A DNA stretch of 64,000 nt. Source: Hordeum vulgare subsp. vulgare (Eukaryota; Streptophyta; Magnoliopsida; Poales; Poaceae). The notes beneath the pieces are model-generated. The model made no database searches and had not been told where the DNA came from. It was given only the letters and a program-made list of their open reading frames with translations. This document shows, piece after piece, positions 34,499-45,081 of this stretch (its first letter is position 1; each line of letters starts with the position of its first letter). The stretch covers positions 11,428,147 through 11,492,146 of the forward strand of contig NC_058518.1 of NCBI RefSeq assembly GCF_904849725.1, read 5' to 3'. Position numbers and translations under genes: made by a program.

Positions 34499-34786
34499 CT
34501 ATGTTGAGTTTCGCATGGTCTCTTCGGGATAGAGTCTGCTTCACATTTTATGCAACTCTAGAAATTATGATAGCTATATAACCTTTAAAATGTTCGCCAA
34601 ATTTGTGAATGCTTTTTTTTGGGTTGTTGTATACTTAGCAATCTTCAACCATCAATCATGTACTGCTTCATGTATGAGATTATTCATGTTTTCTTTGAGG
34701 AAATGAGACTAATCATGTTGCTTTAGAGAAAAACTTATGAATACAAATAAATAAAACAAGCGGTATCTTGGCTGTCGAAGCAGGTT

Positions 34787-35721
34787 AAATGACTAAAATT
34801 CTAGTACCATTCACTTTCTATTGATCGCCATGTACTTCAGCATCACACCAATAGATCAACGCACATGCATTAGCGTTGAGCATCGCCAGCGCTAGGGCAT
34901 CGGTGAGGAATCATCCAGCAGCGCCATGCCGAATAGACGCGGCCTTTCTGCTCTACCTTCTCTTCTTCCTCCCCTTCACTTATTTCCCTTATCACTTCTC
35001 TTCTTTCTCCTCTCCCTTCTCCCCATCATCTCCCTATATCCCCTCCTCTCTCCCTCTCTCCTCGTACTTTTTCCTCCTCCCCCTTATACCTCCCCCCCCC
35101 CCCCCTCCTTCGCTCTCCATTCTCTTGTTCCTTCACTTCTTTCTCCTCTCTCTCACTGTCGGATCTTAGAGATGAACTAGGATCCCTCATGCAATCTCAC
35201 ACCAGTCGAGGGCGCGCGAGACTTTATCATTTTCTTGCCTTGAAAGTAATATATACCATAAAGATCCATAAACTAACAACAGTGGTACAATTCAAAGTGT
35301 GAGGATAGAGCAAACTTGTAACTTCTCCTATTTGTTATTATTCAACTTGATACCTTATAACATTTGCTATACCGTATATGATAGTTTATTGATTGATGAC
35401 ATGAACAATTTTACCATCAAAATAATACTGTATTATGAATTGATGACATGCATATCATATCAGAGAGCCCTTGCATAACAAGAGGGTTAATTAACCGTAA
35501 TTATCTGCTCGCAAATTCTGCTACATGCAACATGTTGAATTTTGACTTCTCACTACACCCATGATCCCAGCTTAAAATAACAATTTCCCGATATGTGTTT
35601 CAGGTATTTCATTGTAATTGACGACGACTATGCAAACAGATCACTCGAGTAGCATGGAATGTGCAAGTAGCAGGGTAATCGTGACAACCATTGTGATGTC
35701 CAGTCAATATCTAATGTTTGC
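34787..35721. mobile_element. Insertion of ~935 bp absent from spacer copies A and B
   Basis: Copies A and B read straight through (cgaagtagattctgag type at 2100 and cgaagcagattctgag at 15988), while here 935 bp separate the two sides. GGTT is found on both sides (34783-34786 and 35722-35725), which may be a target duplication. No terminal repeats or coding sequence is recognised. It contains a pyrimidine-only tract. A deletion in the common ancestor of A and B is the alternative. Confidence 0.5.
34946..35160 (+). repeat. Polypyrimidine tract with poly-C run
   Basis: About 215 bases that are almost wholly C and T (cttctcttcttcc, ctctctccctctctcc), including a run of 16 C near 35092-35107. 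Open frames here are low-complexity. Confidence 0.7.
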
Positions 35722-35738
35722 GGTTCTGAGAAGGGCTA

Positions 35739-36255
35739 TGTGCACTATTGGGAATAAACTTGTAAGCCACAGCCAGGCAACAAGGAACACGGGGCTCGGG
35801 GCGACCCTTGACGATGCAGCCATGGTGAAGAAACTACTTGACACCGTGCCGGACCGGCTATACACCGCGGTGGCCGGCATCGATAAGTTCTGCGATGCTC
35901 TGGCGTTCGATGAGGTGCTCGGGCGGTTGAAAGCGTTCGAGGAGCGGAGGCAGCAACGCACACACGCCGGCGGCGAGCTGGCAGATGGGCAGCTGATGCT
36001 CACGACAGCCCAATGGGAGGCGCGGCGGCGACATAAGGACGACGGCTCCGATGACTAGGGGGCATCGAGGATCGAGCACGGCTTCGGGCAGCTGGAAGAA
36101 GAGGCGCAGGCGCAACTACAACTACGGGCAGCGCGGCCACTTCAAGCGCGACTGTCCCAAGCCGTGGAAGGTGCCGGCAGCGGAGCATGCGTTGCAGGCA
36201 GACGTCGGCGACGACTTCGGTGGGCCGGGGCTCCTCTAGGTCATAGCTTAGGGGG
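35739..36255 (+). pseudogene. Copia gag fragment, copy C
   Basis: The least damaged of three paralogous fragments. Reads MVKKLLDTVPDRLYTAVAGIDKF, AFDEVLGRLKAFEERR, QLMLTTAQWEAR, then TAG at about 36056, then a shifted zinc-knuckle part KKRRRRNYNYGQRGHFKRDCP. The motif order identifies UBN2-type Copia gag. It ends at GTGTTGGGAATAATC, which looks like an LTR start. Nothing downstream encodes pol. Confidence 0.7.
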
Positions 36256-36875
36256 GTGTTGGGAATAATCTTGTAAGCCACGACGAGGCCGGCTCGGGCG
36301 CGTGTGCGTGAGCGCGCCAGGATGAACCGGGTGCGGCCATGGCGGGTGACTCGGGCGTATCGGGTGTGTGCGTGCGTGTGTGGCTGCTTGTATGGGGGAT
36401 GTCCTTGCGGATGCGCAGGGTGTACGTCGGAGTAGGTCTCCATGACCGAGGCTTGACATGTGTCCAGTGGCGGAGGTAGGGGTGCTGGCAAGGGCCTTGG
36501 CTCCCCTATGCTCTCACAAATACACCTATATGTAGTCCTAATCCTTCATTTGACAAACAAAATTAGCTAGGTTTAGGTGATTTGGTCCCCTCTATCATTA
36601 TATAACATATTTTCGCCCCCTCTATATTTAGTTTCGGGCTCCGCCACCGCCTGTGTCCGACTCGTGTATGGGCATAGTCTGACCTGTGTCCAACTAGTGT
36701 ACAGGCCAGGTTTGGGTTGTGTACGGGAGCCTCTTGCCGCGCGTCTCCTCGCACGGTGCCACGTGTCCGGCTGGGTGGGGGCGGCTGGAAAAATTCTCCA
36801 CCCCAATGAAAAAATTCCGCCGGGGCAACCCCAGGAGGCCGAAAAAATGCCTCCTGGGGACACAGCGGGTGGAGA
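36256..36875. repeat. LTR-like remnant after gag copy C
   Basis: Paralogous to 2631-3240 and 16520-17135. Homology stops at gcgggtggag near 36875, which marks the right end of the hordein-linked duplication. Confidence 0.5.
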
Positions 36876-37960
36876 TGCTCTTAATCCCTTGTCAAAGTTC
36901 TATCAACTATAATATACCATGAAAAAGTTTAGTCTCGAATTTAAACTACACTAACCAGATTGAGATGTTTGTACAGCTGATATATAAACAGAAAACTGAA
37001 CTCCTGTAAGAGGCATGTAATGCAGCAGAGTGAAGATAAATTTGACATAAAAGGCAACATTTCACACATGCACAAGAATAGGCAATATGGTTTATACAAC
37101 CCTCCTAGACTAACGCAAACACTATCATCACGGCAAAGAGCAAAAATTGAGTTTTTCAGAGAAATTGCAACTGAATATGGAACATGCCAAACACTACAAT
37201 AGCATTGACAGAAAAATAACAGATTAAATGCTGGATGACACCTACTTGTATGTACCTACTTCATTGCACTCTAGCTAGGTCTGGGTGCGTGCGGTGCAGG
37301 AGACTGTGGAGGGGAATGATGGTTTGGCTCAACCAGTTCAGGTCAAGGACATTGGACTCGACTCTGCCGTACCAACAAGCGCCTACCTGAATTTTGATAT
37401 TGTCAACTTTTCAGTTAGCTTTGAGAATCAGTTACTACGCTATGTGAGTACTCCCTTGGTCTCAAAATATAAAAAGCGTTCTTTACACTGGTATAGTGTA
37501 AAAAACGCTCTATGAAAATTTCTTCATCTTTTTGTCCTCGCTAAGAGGCAATTTTAGTGGCGCTTCACTTTGCAACCTTTTTTTAAGATGTACACATCCG
37601 TAGGCATAAGTCGCTTGTATACATACAGAGATACAACGCATACAAGCAGCGACAGAAAACGAGGAAGGGATGATTACTGAAGCTTCATCGACTAATAAAC
37701 AGTTTGTGACTGCTCTATGAAAATTGAATGTTGTTCCCAAGATTCGAGTGTTCTCGTGGAGAGTCCGACTCTATCGACTTGCAGCGTCGTCACATTAAAC
37801 TTTTGGGCCTGTGTGAGATATGTAAGCTATGGCCGAAAACATGCAACATGCATTGATGCATTGCACTCATGCAAAAATGGTTTTGGATGGCAGCAAGGGA
37901 CAAAATTCAGTTTCACTTGCCTCATCTGCATCGATACATGGGCACGCGACGTTATCACCA
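36876..37960. other. Intergenic sequence, nothing firm
   Basis: Single-copy-looking DNA. A Stowaway-like half (ctcccttggtctcaaaatataaaa, 37449 onward, with a gtgtaaaaaacgctc echo) sits near 37450-37515. Several short ORFs have no recognisable motif. Confidence 0.4.
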
Positions 37961-37964
37961 TCCA

Positions 37965-38870
37965 GAAAAAATGTTCCGGAATTTTAAAAAATGTTCTTGA
38001 ACTTTTATCAAAATGTTTCAGATTTTTCAAAAAAAAGTTTCGAAATTTGAAAAAATGTTCCTGTTTTAAAAAGTGCACATGAGTTAACAAATGTTCCCAT
38101 TTCAAAAAATGTTATTGTCTCATTTTTCAATTTTTATTTCACTTTTTTTCCTTTTTTCCTTTTCTTAATTTTTGTTTGGCATTTTCTAATTTTTGTTTTG
38201 TATTTCAAAAACTATTCTCGTGTTCAAAATTTTGTTCACAATTTACATTAAAATGTTCGTGGTTCAAAAAACGTTCCGCCTTTCAAAATGTGTTCATATT
38301 TTCAAAAAATGTTCGGGTTTCAAATAATGTTCTCCTATTCAAAAAACTGCACGATTTTCTAAAAAATGTTCCATTTTCATAAATTGGTCACAGTTTTCAA
38401 AAAATGTTCTTGTGTTCACACTTTATAAAAAAAATGTTCCTGTTTTCTGAAAAAAGTTTCTCTTTTTCAAGATTTGTTCAAAAATTGAAAACTTGTTCAA
38501 ATTTTGTTCTCCGATTCTAAAGATATTCATGATTTTAAAATGGTCGGGAACTTTAAAAAATGTTTGCCGTTTCAGAAAATGTACGTAAGTTCAAAAACTG
38601 TTCTTGTTTTAGAAAGTGAGCATAAGTTAAAAAATGTTCCCGTTTGAAAAACTGCTCACAAAAAGAGTATCAGAATTTGGAAAAATGTAGCTGTTTTCAA
38701 ACAAAAATCATAGTTTCAAGTATTGTTCACATATTCAAATAATGTTTGTATTTTTAAAAATTCTTCAGAAACTAAAAAAAAATCCATTTATAAATTTTGT
38801 TCGTAAATACAAAAGCTGTTTAAGTTTCAGAAATTCAAAAAACATCAAATCAGTAACCTTTTAGAGAAGG
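37965..38870 (+). repeat. AT-rich array built on TTCAAAAAATGTTC
   Basis: Dozens of loose units of an AAAAATGTTC motif at irregular spacing. A similar array in the opposite orientation lies at 47640-48420. The element class is not known to me. Confidence 0.65.
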
Positions 38871-39688
38871 GTATTAGCTTCGCGCGCCATTTCAAATGAA
38901 TAAAGGTCATTAGTTCAGTTTGCTAGGCGCTTGCGTAAGGAGCATGAGCTCTCTTCTTCGATACCTCCCTCACGCACTAGCTCCCCTGGTTTTGCTTCTC
39001 CCGCGGTTACTCATGTTGGTAGGGACATTAATGCTCCGGCCCATGAGCGTGCTTGCTTTTCCTTTTCAATTGAGCGCCCTGAAAGCTGGCTTGACCCAGA
39101 TTTTCTTTTGACCGTCCTACGGGCAGATTGCAACCATATGATACTTCCTCCATTCCTAGATATAAGAACATCCACAGCCGCGTCCCCAATAGGCTCCTTC
39201 AAAATTTCCTTTTTGCCGCCGGCGCTAAAAAATGGCCCAGTCACGTTTTCAAGACCCTGTTTTTCGTCGGTGATGGTTGAAATTGGCCTCGGCGGTCCCA
39301 GGACAAACCTAGCGCGTTGGGGGCGCCTGGGGAAACGTTTTTGGCGCAAAACGGGTGTGTGGACCCGTCGAGTCGGCGGTTAGGCACGTTCGTCGTCCTC
39401 TAGCCTCGTTTTTAGCGGGAATCAATGCGAAGGTTGCGTTGTCGGTAAACCTTCCATTGATTCTTCACGGGCGGCGCAGCGAAGGCGTGGCGACGCACGT
39501 CCCATCCACTCCCGTCACGCGTTCACATGATGTCGTCCCGCGTGCCGCCCGCCCGCAGCTATATAAAGTCGCCGCTCCCCTTGTCGGTGGCCACACACCT
39601 CTCTCGCCAGACTCTCGTCGCTGACACCCTCTCCTCTTTTCGCCCCTTTCGTCACCTTCGCCTTCTCTCCCTCTCTCCAATTGCCGAG
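38871..39688. other. Unclassified repetitive-looking sequence upstream of OEP16
   Basis: A Stowaway-like terminus (ttcctccattcctagatataag) occurs near 39145, followed by aagaacatccacagccg, typical of ends of short DNA transposons. A TATA-like ctatataaag is at 39559. No intact ORF with recognisable product. Confidence 0.35.
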
Positions 39689-39935
39689 CGCTACCCCGAT
39701 GACGGGGCGACGGCCAACGGCTTCGACCGCCGCCACCTGCACGAGTCTGAGGCCCGCCTCCTTTATGAAGCGGACTACCTAGCAACGCCGAACATGCGGG
39801 TGTCGGGCTCGTGGAGGGGTGAGCGTCGGCGGAGTCTTGGTGCCACCGCCTTCTGAAGCTGACCGACGTGCGGAGATCACACGCATCCGGCCATCGCTGC
39901 CGGAGAGCTCGCGGAAGTTGTCGAGGTACGCCCCG
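39689..39935 (+). pseudogene. Remnant of a repetitive ORF family (RRHLHESEARLLYE motif)
   Basis: The frame through 39689-39810 reads YPDDGATANGFDRRHLHESE, then a shift near 39815 moves to VGGVLVPPPSEADRRAEITR. I recognise this order from unannotated, multi-copy Triticeae ORFs but cannot name a function. The frameshift and missing 3' part mark it as a relic. It may be related to the relic at 49447. Confidence 0.4.
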
Positions 39936-40380
39936 GCAACAACACGTTGTGGACGGCATCGGGCCAAAGAACCCAGGCTCGAGCCCGGCCCGGGCGTCGG
40001 GCCCAGAAAAAAAAAGGCCAAGCCAACCCATCAGCGTAAAAGCTCGCCGTGCCTGGGTCCTCGGGCAGGGCCTATTCGCTAAATCGTTAATACGGCGGGC
40101 CCGGGCCCAGACCGGCCTTTGGGCTTAAAATCTTCGGGCCGGGCCGGGTATTCCAAAAGGAAAATGTGGTACCAGCACTTCGGGCCGGGGAGCAAGTCGG
40201 CAGGGCGCGTCCACCGGCGGATCCCACGCCACGGGGGACCAGACTCCGGGAGCGACGCTTTTGTTTCCGCCCGCCCGCCGACGCGTGGCCATGGCGCGAG
40301 CCCCCCCACCCCAACGGAGTAGGATCGAGGGCCGTCCCGTCCCGTGGCCTCACAGCCACTGCCTCCCCTCTCTGCCTCGC
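39936..40380. other. GC-rich sequence with GGGCCGGGCC motifs upstream of OEP16
   Basis: Repeated gcccgg/cgggcc motifs (39962-40145) of the kind found near ends of some plant DNA transposons, then GC-rich DNA that may hold the OEP16 promoter. Open frames are compositional. Confidence 0.4.
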
Positions 40381-40381
40381 C

Positions 40382-40390
40382 CTATACATA
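40382..40390 (+). promoter_or_regulatory. Possible TATA box of OEP16 gene 1
   Basis: CTATACATA lies 142 bases before the ATG and is followed by a CT-rich leader with a (TTC)n run at about 40439-40461. This is a plausible core promoter but weak as a motif. The second OEP16 gene has no equivalent. Confidence 0.4.
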
Positions 40391-40523
40391 GTATCCAGCT
40401 CCAGTACACATCTCACTGTATCCTACTCAACTGCTCCATCTTCTTCTTCTTCTTCTTCTTCCTCCTGCTCTGCATCTCTCTCTTTCTCTCTGCGTGCCGG
40501 GTGCCAGACGAGAGGAAGGGAGG

Positions 40524-42791
40524 ATGCCTACCGCGGGGCTGGCGGCCGGGTCGAACAAGGTGGACGTGGCCATCGACCTCGGCAACCCGCTGCTCAACCG
40601 CACCGTCGACGGCTTCCTCAAGATCGGCGCCGTACGCCCCCCCATCCTCCTCCTCTTCTTTGATATCTTGCAATGTGTCTGATCCGGTCTGCCATTGGCA
40701 ACACTGTGCGCAGGTCGGCGCCTGCAGGGTGGTCGCCGAGGACGCCTTCGACTGCCTCCACAGAGGTAACAACTAACTAACAAACGCATGCCCTTCTCTC
40801 CCGCTGCACGGATGCGAAGGGGGTCAGGGCCTTCTTTTCATCTTCAGAGAAAACCGTAGAAAATACCCGCGCGAATCTCTGGGTGAAACCATTGACATAG
40901 AACCTAGACGTGAAATAGTTAGGGCGCATCTAGATGTGCTTCAGCAAAACCGTTCTTTCCTGTAAACAGATAAAAAAAGGGGCTTTTTTTCTTTTCTCGA
41001 TGAAGGTTCACATGTATTGCTCGCCAAGAAGCAGAGTAGCTCAGGTTCTGAACGTGCCATGTTTCAGTTAACAATTAGCCAGATGCACTTGTCTATCAAG
41101 TACCAGCAGCTAGCTATGCCTCATGAAAAAGCAATCTTTGCAGAGTAATAGCTTAGGTTCAGAACCGCCCAGGCTCTCGGTCAGATACCGGCCAGATGCT
41201 GCCTGTTGTTATTATCCATTGTTGCAGACCAATATTTTTCACTCGTGTATGGTAGGACATACACCATTTTTTGTTGGTGCCGTGCAGACAAACGTGACAT
41301 CGCATTTATCCTCCTTTCTTTGCAGGGGATATCTCGAAGCGCCAGCTTGAAGAGACGGTATATCAGTTTCCGCGGTGTTTTGTTTTCTCTTACCTAGTTT
41401 CGTAGGCACCCGTGGCTTGATGCCATCGCTGTTGTGTGATTAGAGAGCATTATGTTGTACCATTTGCCCTGAGTTCTGCTACGATCTGAGTGTCCAACAA
41501 CTAGATGTTCCACTCGTTGTTCAGGAAATCATTAAATTGTAACTGCTCGGTCGGGTGGCGAGTAGTGGATTAATAGGTGAATTGGCCGATCAATCAGTTA
41601 ATTCGCTGCTCGGTGACCCTTTGAGCAGGGATTACTTGGCTACTTAACTAAGTAATCAGCCAATTTTCCAAACATCTGTTCCACTAGTTGTGTACTGATA
41701 GGCAGATGATATATTCTACGCTGGAACTGACTAAATGTTCAGTACTTCAGGCTATTTCAGTAGCAGTGCCTAGTTTTAGCATACCCTCGTAGGATGATAT
41801 TTAAGTTTTTTTTAGCAAAGGATACTGTTTAAATGGAGGAAAGAGAGCTTAACTGAAAGTTTAAGCCCCTGCACCACTGTTCTTTTTTATAACCGCTCTC
41901 TACTTGTGGATTAGTGAAAATTCTGTGGCCTTATTTCTGCACCCGCGTTAAGGTTCAGGCAACTATATATCATTTGTAGTCCACTGATGTGATATTCTGG
42001 TTTTTTATGCAGCTGAAGAAAATGTGCAAGGAGGGTGCATATTGGGGTAACTAAGTAGAAGAACATTTATCTATTGTCTTATTTGGCTCAAAAAATGTGT
42101 TAACATAAATCATTCATCCATTCTTCTAGTTTCCGCTGACAGATTCAGATGTTTTTTCGACTAATCCGCAGGTGCTGTTGCTGGGGTGTATGTAGGCATG
42201 GAGTATGGAGTGGAAAGGGTCCGTGGTGACCGTGACTGGGTAATGATTCTCTGAAAATGGATGTTTCATGTTTCTTGCACTTAACTGAACCTTATGTGGA
42301 GGAAAAAAATCTACCTGCATGACTGACTGCCTCCCCGTCGCAAACAAATATTATCTGCCTACTTGACAATCCACATCTTTCTTTTGTTGAGTAAGATCTT
42401 TAGCCAATTACTTAATTAGTGTAAGAGAAGATTCAGTCAGATCCATGGCATCTCATAAATCATGATGATAATTTTAACTTGTCTCCACACCCTGTCCTAA
42501 GATTATGCAGGTCTAATGATGTGCTAGCACGTTAGAAATCTTCTTACCCATCAAAATACTATTTGCATTCATAATCAATATTACTGTTGCATGTTTTGTG
42601 TCAGTCTTAGATTGTTTATTAATCCCTCTCTTTTTCCGATATTCCTGTAGAAAAATGCGTTGATAGGAGGCATTGCAACTGGTGCCCTGGTCTCTGCTGC
42701 GAGCAACAACAAAGGGAACAAGATCGCCCAGGACGCCATCACCGGAGGTGCCATCGCGACCGCCGTCGAGTTCATCAACTACCTCACCTAG
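40524..42791 (+). CDS. OEP16: Outer envelope pore protein 16 (OEP16-1 type), gene 1
   Basis: Encodes a 144-residue protein of the Tim17/Tim22/Tim23/PMP24 superfamily. Plant OEP16-1 forms an amino-acid-selective channel in the chloroplast outer envelope and has been linked to import of the PORA precursor. Exons: 40524-40631, 40714-40765, 41326-41357, 42013-42046, 42172-42239, 42651-42791. All introns are GT-AG and phases join without a shift. Signatures are DLGNPLLNRTVDGFLKIGAV in helix 1, the LKKMCKEGAYWGAVAGVYVG loop-helix, EYGVERVRG-DWKNALIGG, and a Gly/Ala-rich last helix ending FINYLT. Length matches the family (Arabidopsis OEP16-1 about 148). There is no cleavable transit peptide, as expected. 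The gene looks functional. A tandem paralogue lies 2.3 kb downstream. Confidence 0.93.
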
Positions 42792-43110
42792 CTGTGAGGC
42801 CATATCCGCGGCGATGTTTTTATCGGACAAGACTGAATAAGAACTTCTTGACTGAAGCCATCCACCCTGTGTGTTAATAATTGGAGCTGTTTCCTCCAAT
42901 GTTTTTCCATTTTTTGTTGCCGGCGTTCTCATGTCCATGTACTTAACAATTTATTTTACTGCGTGGTTTGAATCCTTCAGTTGTGATATGCTGTGTGCTG
43001 GCCTAGTTTGGTAGCATAGTTTATTCAAAGCTCTAGTAGAGATCACACATATGCCCCCACTAACCGCATCATGGCTCGGTCACTGCCCTCACTGGTATTG
43101 AAACTAAATG
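42792..43110 (+). other. 3' region of OEP16 gene 1
   Basis: Homologous to 46843-47085 after gene 2 (shared gactgaataagaac, gcatagttt blocks), so the duplication includes the 3' UTR and ends near 43040. No strong AATAAA. AATAAG at 42835 is a candidate signal. Confidence 0.5.
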
Positions 43111-43113
43111 ATA

Positions 43114-43206
43114 CTCCCTCCGTCCCAAAATAACTTTCTCAAGCTTAGTACAATTTTGTACTAGAGCTAGTATAAAGTTGAGACACTTATTTTGAGACGG
43201 AGGGAG
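43114..43206. mobile_element. Stowaway MITE, 93 bp, TSD TA
   Basis: Termini CTCCCTCCGTCCCAAAATAA and TTATTTTGAGACGGAGGGAG are inverted repeats flanked by TA at 43112-43113 and 43207-43208. These are the hallmarks of Tc1/Mariner-related Stowaway elements. Confidence 0.95.
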
Positions 43207-43239
43207 TAAATGGCAATGTTAAATTTTGCTTCTTTTGTA

Positions 43240-43301
43240 CTCCCTTCATACGAGATTACTTGCCGCTCGAACGGGTGTCTAGCAATTCCGGACATAGGGA
43301 G
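43240..43301. mobile_element. Degenerate Stowaway-like MITE
   Basis: Begins ctcccttcatacgagattac and ends cggacatagggag between ta-like flanks. Arms are diverged and the interior is short (62 bp). Confidence 0.55.
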
Positions 43302-43439
43302 TAATTTTTTTTTTAAATGGTTATATCCTCGTTAACGTAGATATTATGAATTCCCCGCAACTAAATGATAAATGACAATGCTAAATTTTGCAACTTATCC
43401 TGTTACGAGGTCAAAGTATAGACATTCGACCTTTGTTTT

Positions 43440-43655
43440 GTACTTTCTTCATTTTTATTTACTTCGTATATTTGCTTTGACCTAAGTCAAACCTTATAAA
43501 GTTTGACCAAGATTATAGAAAATAATCTGAACTTTCACAATAACAAATATATATGAGGTGAAAATAGATTCAACAGTATTAATTTGGATCGTGGATGTTA
43601 ATATTTTTGTGTGTAAACTTGGTCAAAGTTTACGAAGTTTGACTTGAGACAAAGC
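43440..43655. mobile_element. Degenerate Stowaway-type MITE with GGTCAAAGT ends
   Basis: The left part has tttgacctaagtcaaac and aaagtttgaccaag. The right part has acttggtcaaagttta and agtttgacttgag. These inverted TTGACC/GGTCAAA blocks are typical of larger Triticeae Stowaway elements. Exact ends are eroded. Confidence 0.55.
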
Positions 43656-43891
43656 TTGTGCCTCCTCCACCATGCTCTAAGCCAACAAAGGCTATGGTGA
43701 AGAAATCTCCTCTAAGAAGGGTTAGAGTCATCAACGTGAGTGAAGACGCCCCGGAGTTCTCTTTTCTCATGCCACTTCGCAATTCTAAAATCGATGTGAT
43801 TCAAGGCACGGTTTGGTTGTCACCAAGCAAAACCATCAGGCCATTGTTTGTTTCGGTTCATAGTCCTTAGACCATATGATTTAGTTCCTTA

Positions 43892-44222
43892 GAGCATCTC
43901 CAACGGCAGCGTAAAAAATCCGCGCCCAATAATTTTTTTAACGCGCCATTGTAGCAGTTTTGAAGCGCGGGGACCGGAGCATCTGCAACAGACGCGCGCT
44001 AATGCGGCGTCCAATCCAGCGGTCCCATCTGCAGCAGCTCTGAGTTTGCTGCGCGCGCAAGCCGGCGCACCAAATATGCTGCGCGCGATAGCGTATTTGA
44101 GCGCGCGCCCAAAAAAAATTAGCGCGCGCAGTGTTTTGCAGCTTCTGCTGGAGCAGTCCGGCGCCCAAAAAACGGATCTTTTAGCGCGCGGAGCAGTTTT
44201 TGGGCGCCTGTTGGAGATGCTC
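43892..44222. mobile_element. Tourist-like (PIF/Harbinger) MITE, 331 bp, TSD TTA
   Basis: Inverted termini GAGCATCTCCAAC and GTTGGAGATGCTC, flanked by TTA at 43889-43891 and 44223-44225. The interior is rich in gcgcgc and partly self-complementary. No coding capacity is seen, although frames are open by composition. Confidence 0.9.
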
Positions 44223-44699
44223 TTATACCATGAGAGTGCCGTAGTTACTTATTACCGTAAGATGAACTTTGGGTTGTTGAAACGTCATATGTAACATGGT
44301 GATCATAACAACAACTTACAGGTTCATTCAAAAGTTTGATAAGGGGCTAGATAGCTCAAGAATGGGATTTGCTCCTCCGACAATGAAAAGATATTCTTAA
44401 GACCCTGATCGACATGTGACGACGTCCGTCATTGTTTGGCCAGACACAGGTGACTAGGTCAAGGGGATGTCGATACATGTCAACAAGAATGAATAACGAA
44501 AGTAGGCCCATATAGTGAACATGAGAATGACTCAAAAGAATATTGATATATCTCATTTCGGGTTTTGTAAAGTATCGCAAAGCAAAGGAAATATGATGGG
44601 ATGTGTGTCCTCAATCCGAGAGATTTTAATACGATCTTACTTGTTTCGTGGAGCAGAAGTTTTTTTGATGAGAGGGAAAGTGAGTGGAATAAGCTTCTG

Positions 44700-44816
44700 C
44701 TCCCTCCGTCCGGAAATACATTTGTCGATGAAATGGAATAAGAATGATGTGTATAGAACTAATATGTGTTCAAACACATCCATTTGTTCGGTAATTATTT
44801 TCAGATGGAGACAGTA
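44700..44816. mobile_element. Degenerate Stowaway-like MITE upstream of OEP16 gene 2
   Basis: Left end ctccctccgtccggaaata is clear. The right end (cagatggagacagta) is eroded. It lies ~270 bases before the region where homology to OEP16 gene 1 begins. Confidence 0.6.
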
Positions 44817-45081
44817 CATTTTAAATATTGTTAAGGGGTTCCTGTGCTTTAAGTGTGCTGTGAACAAACCTAGTTTGCTTTGGGCCAAACCTGGGAATGG
44901 CTCTCCATCCTGAAAAAAGCATTACTTTAATTTGTCTTGTCTTTTGCTGCTGAAAAAGTTCTCTACAAATGGGGATAATGTGGCCTATCTTCTTTCTTGC
45001 TCTGTATCTGTGTGCCGACTGCCGAGTGCTAGACGAGAGATAGGGAGGGAGACCGGCCGAGAAGGTTCCGGAACCGGAAGG

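Larger units (their letters stand above)
33159..34786. repeat. Hordein 3' flank, paralogous to 498-2100
   Basis: Collinear with the flank of the first hordein with modest divergence, so the two hordein genes and their 3' flanks are one duplication. Homology continues through 34786 and, after an insertion, from 35722 to about 36875. No plus-strand gene is seen. Confidence 0.8.

Noticed and set aside
37965..38870. Regularly spaced motif array considered as CRISPR-like or centromeric satellite
   Set aside because: Spacing and units are irregular, sequence is AT-rich low complexity in a plant genome, and there are no unique spacers of equal length.
40166..40789. Several overlapping ORFs around OEP16 exon 1
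   Set aside because: Shadows of GC-rich exon and leader. The spliced OEP16 model explains the region.
43658..43870. 70-codon ORF next to a Stowaway element
   Set aside because: No recognisable motif, start lies at the MITE edge, and no splice context. Too weak to call.
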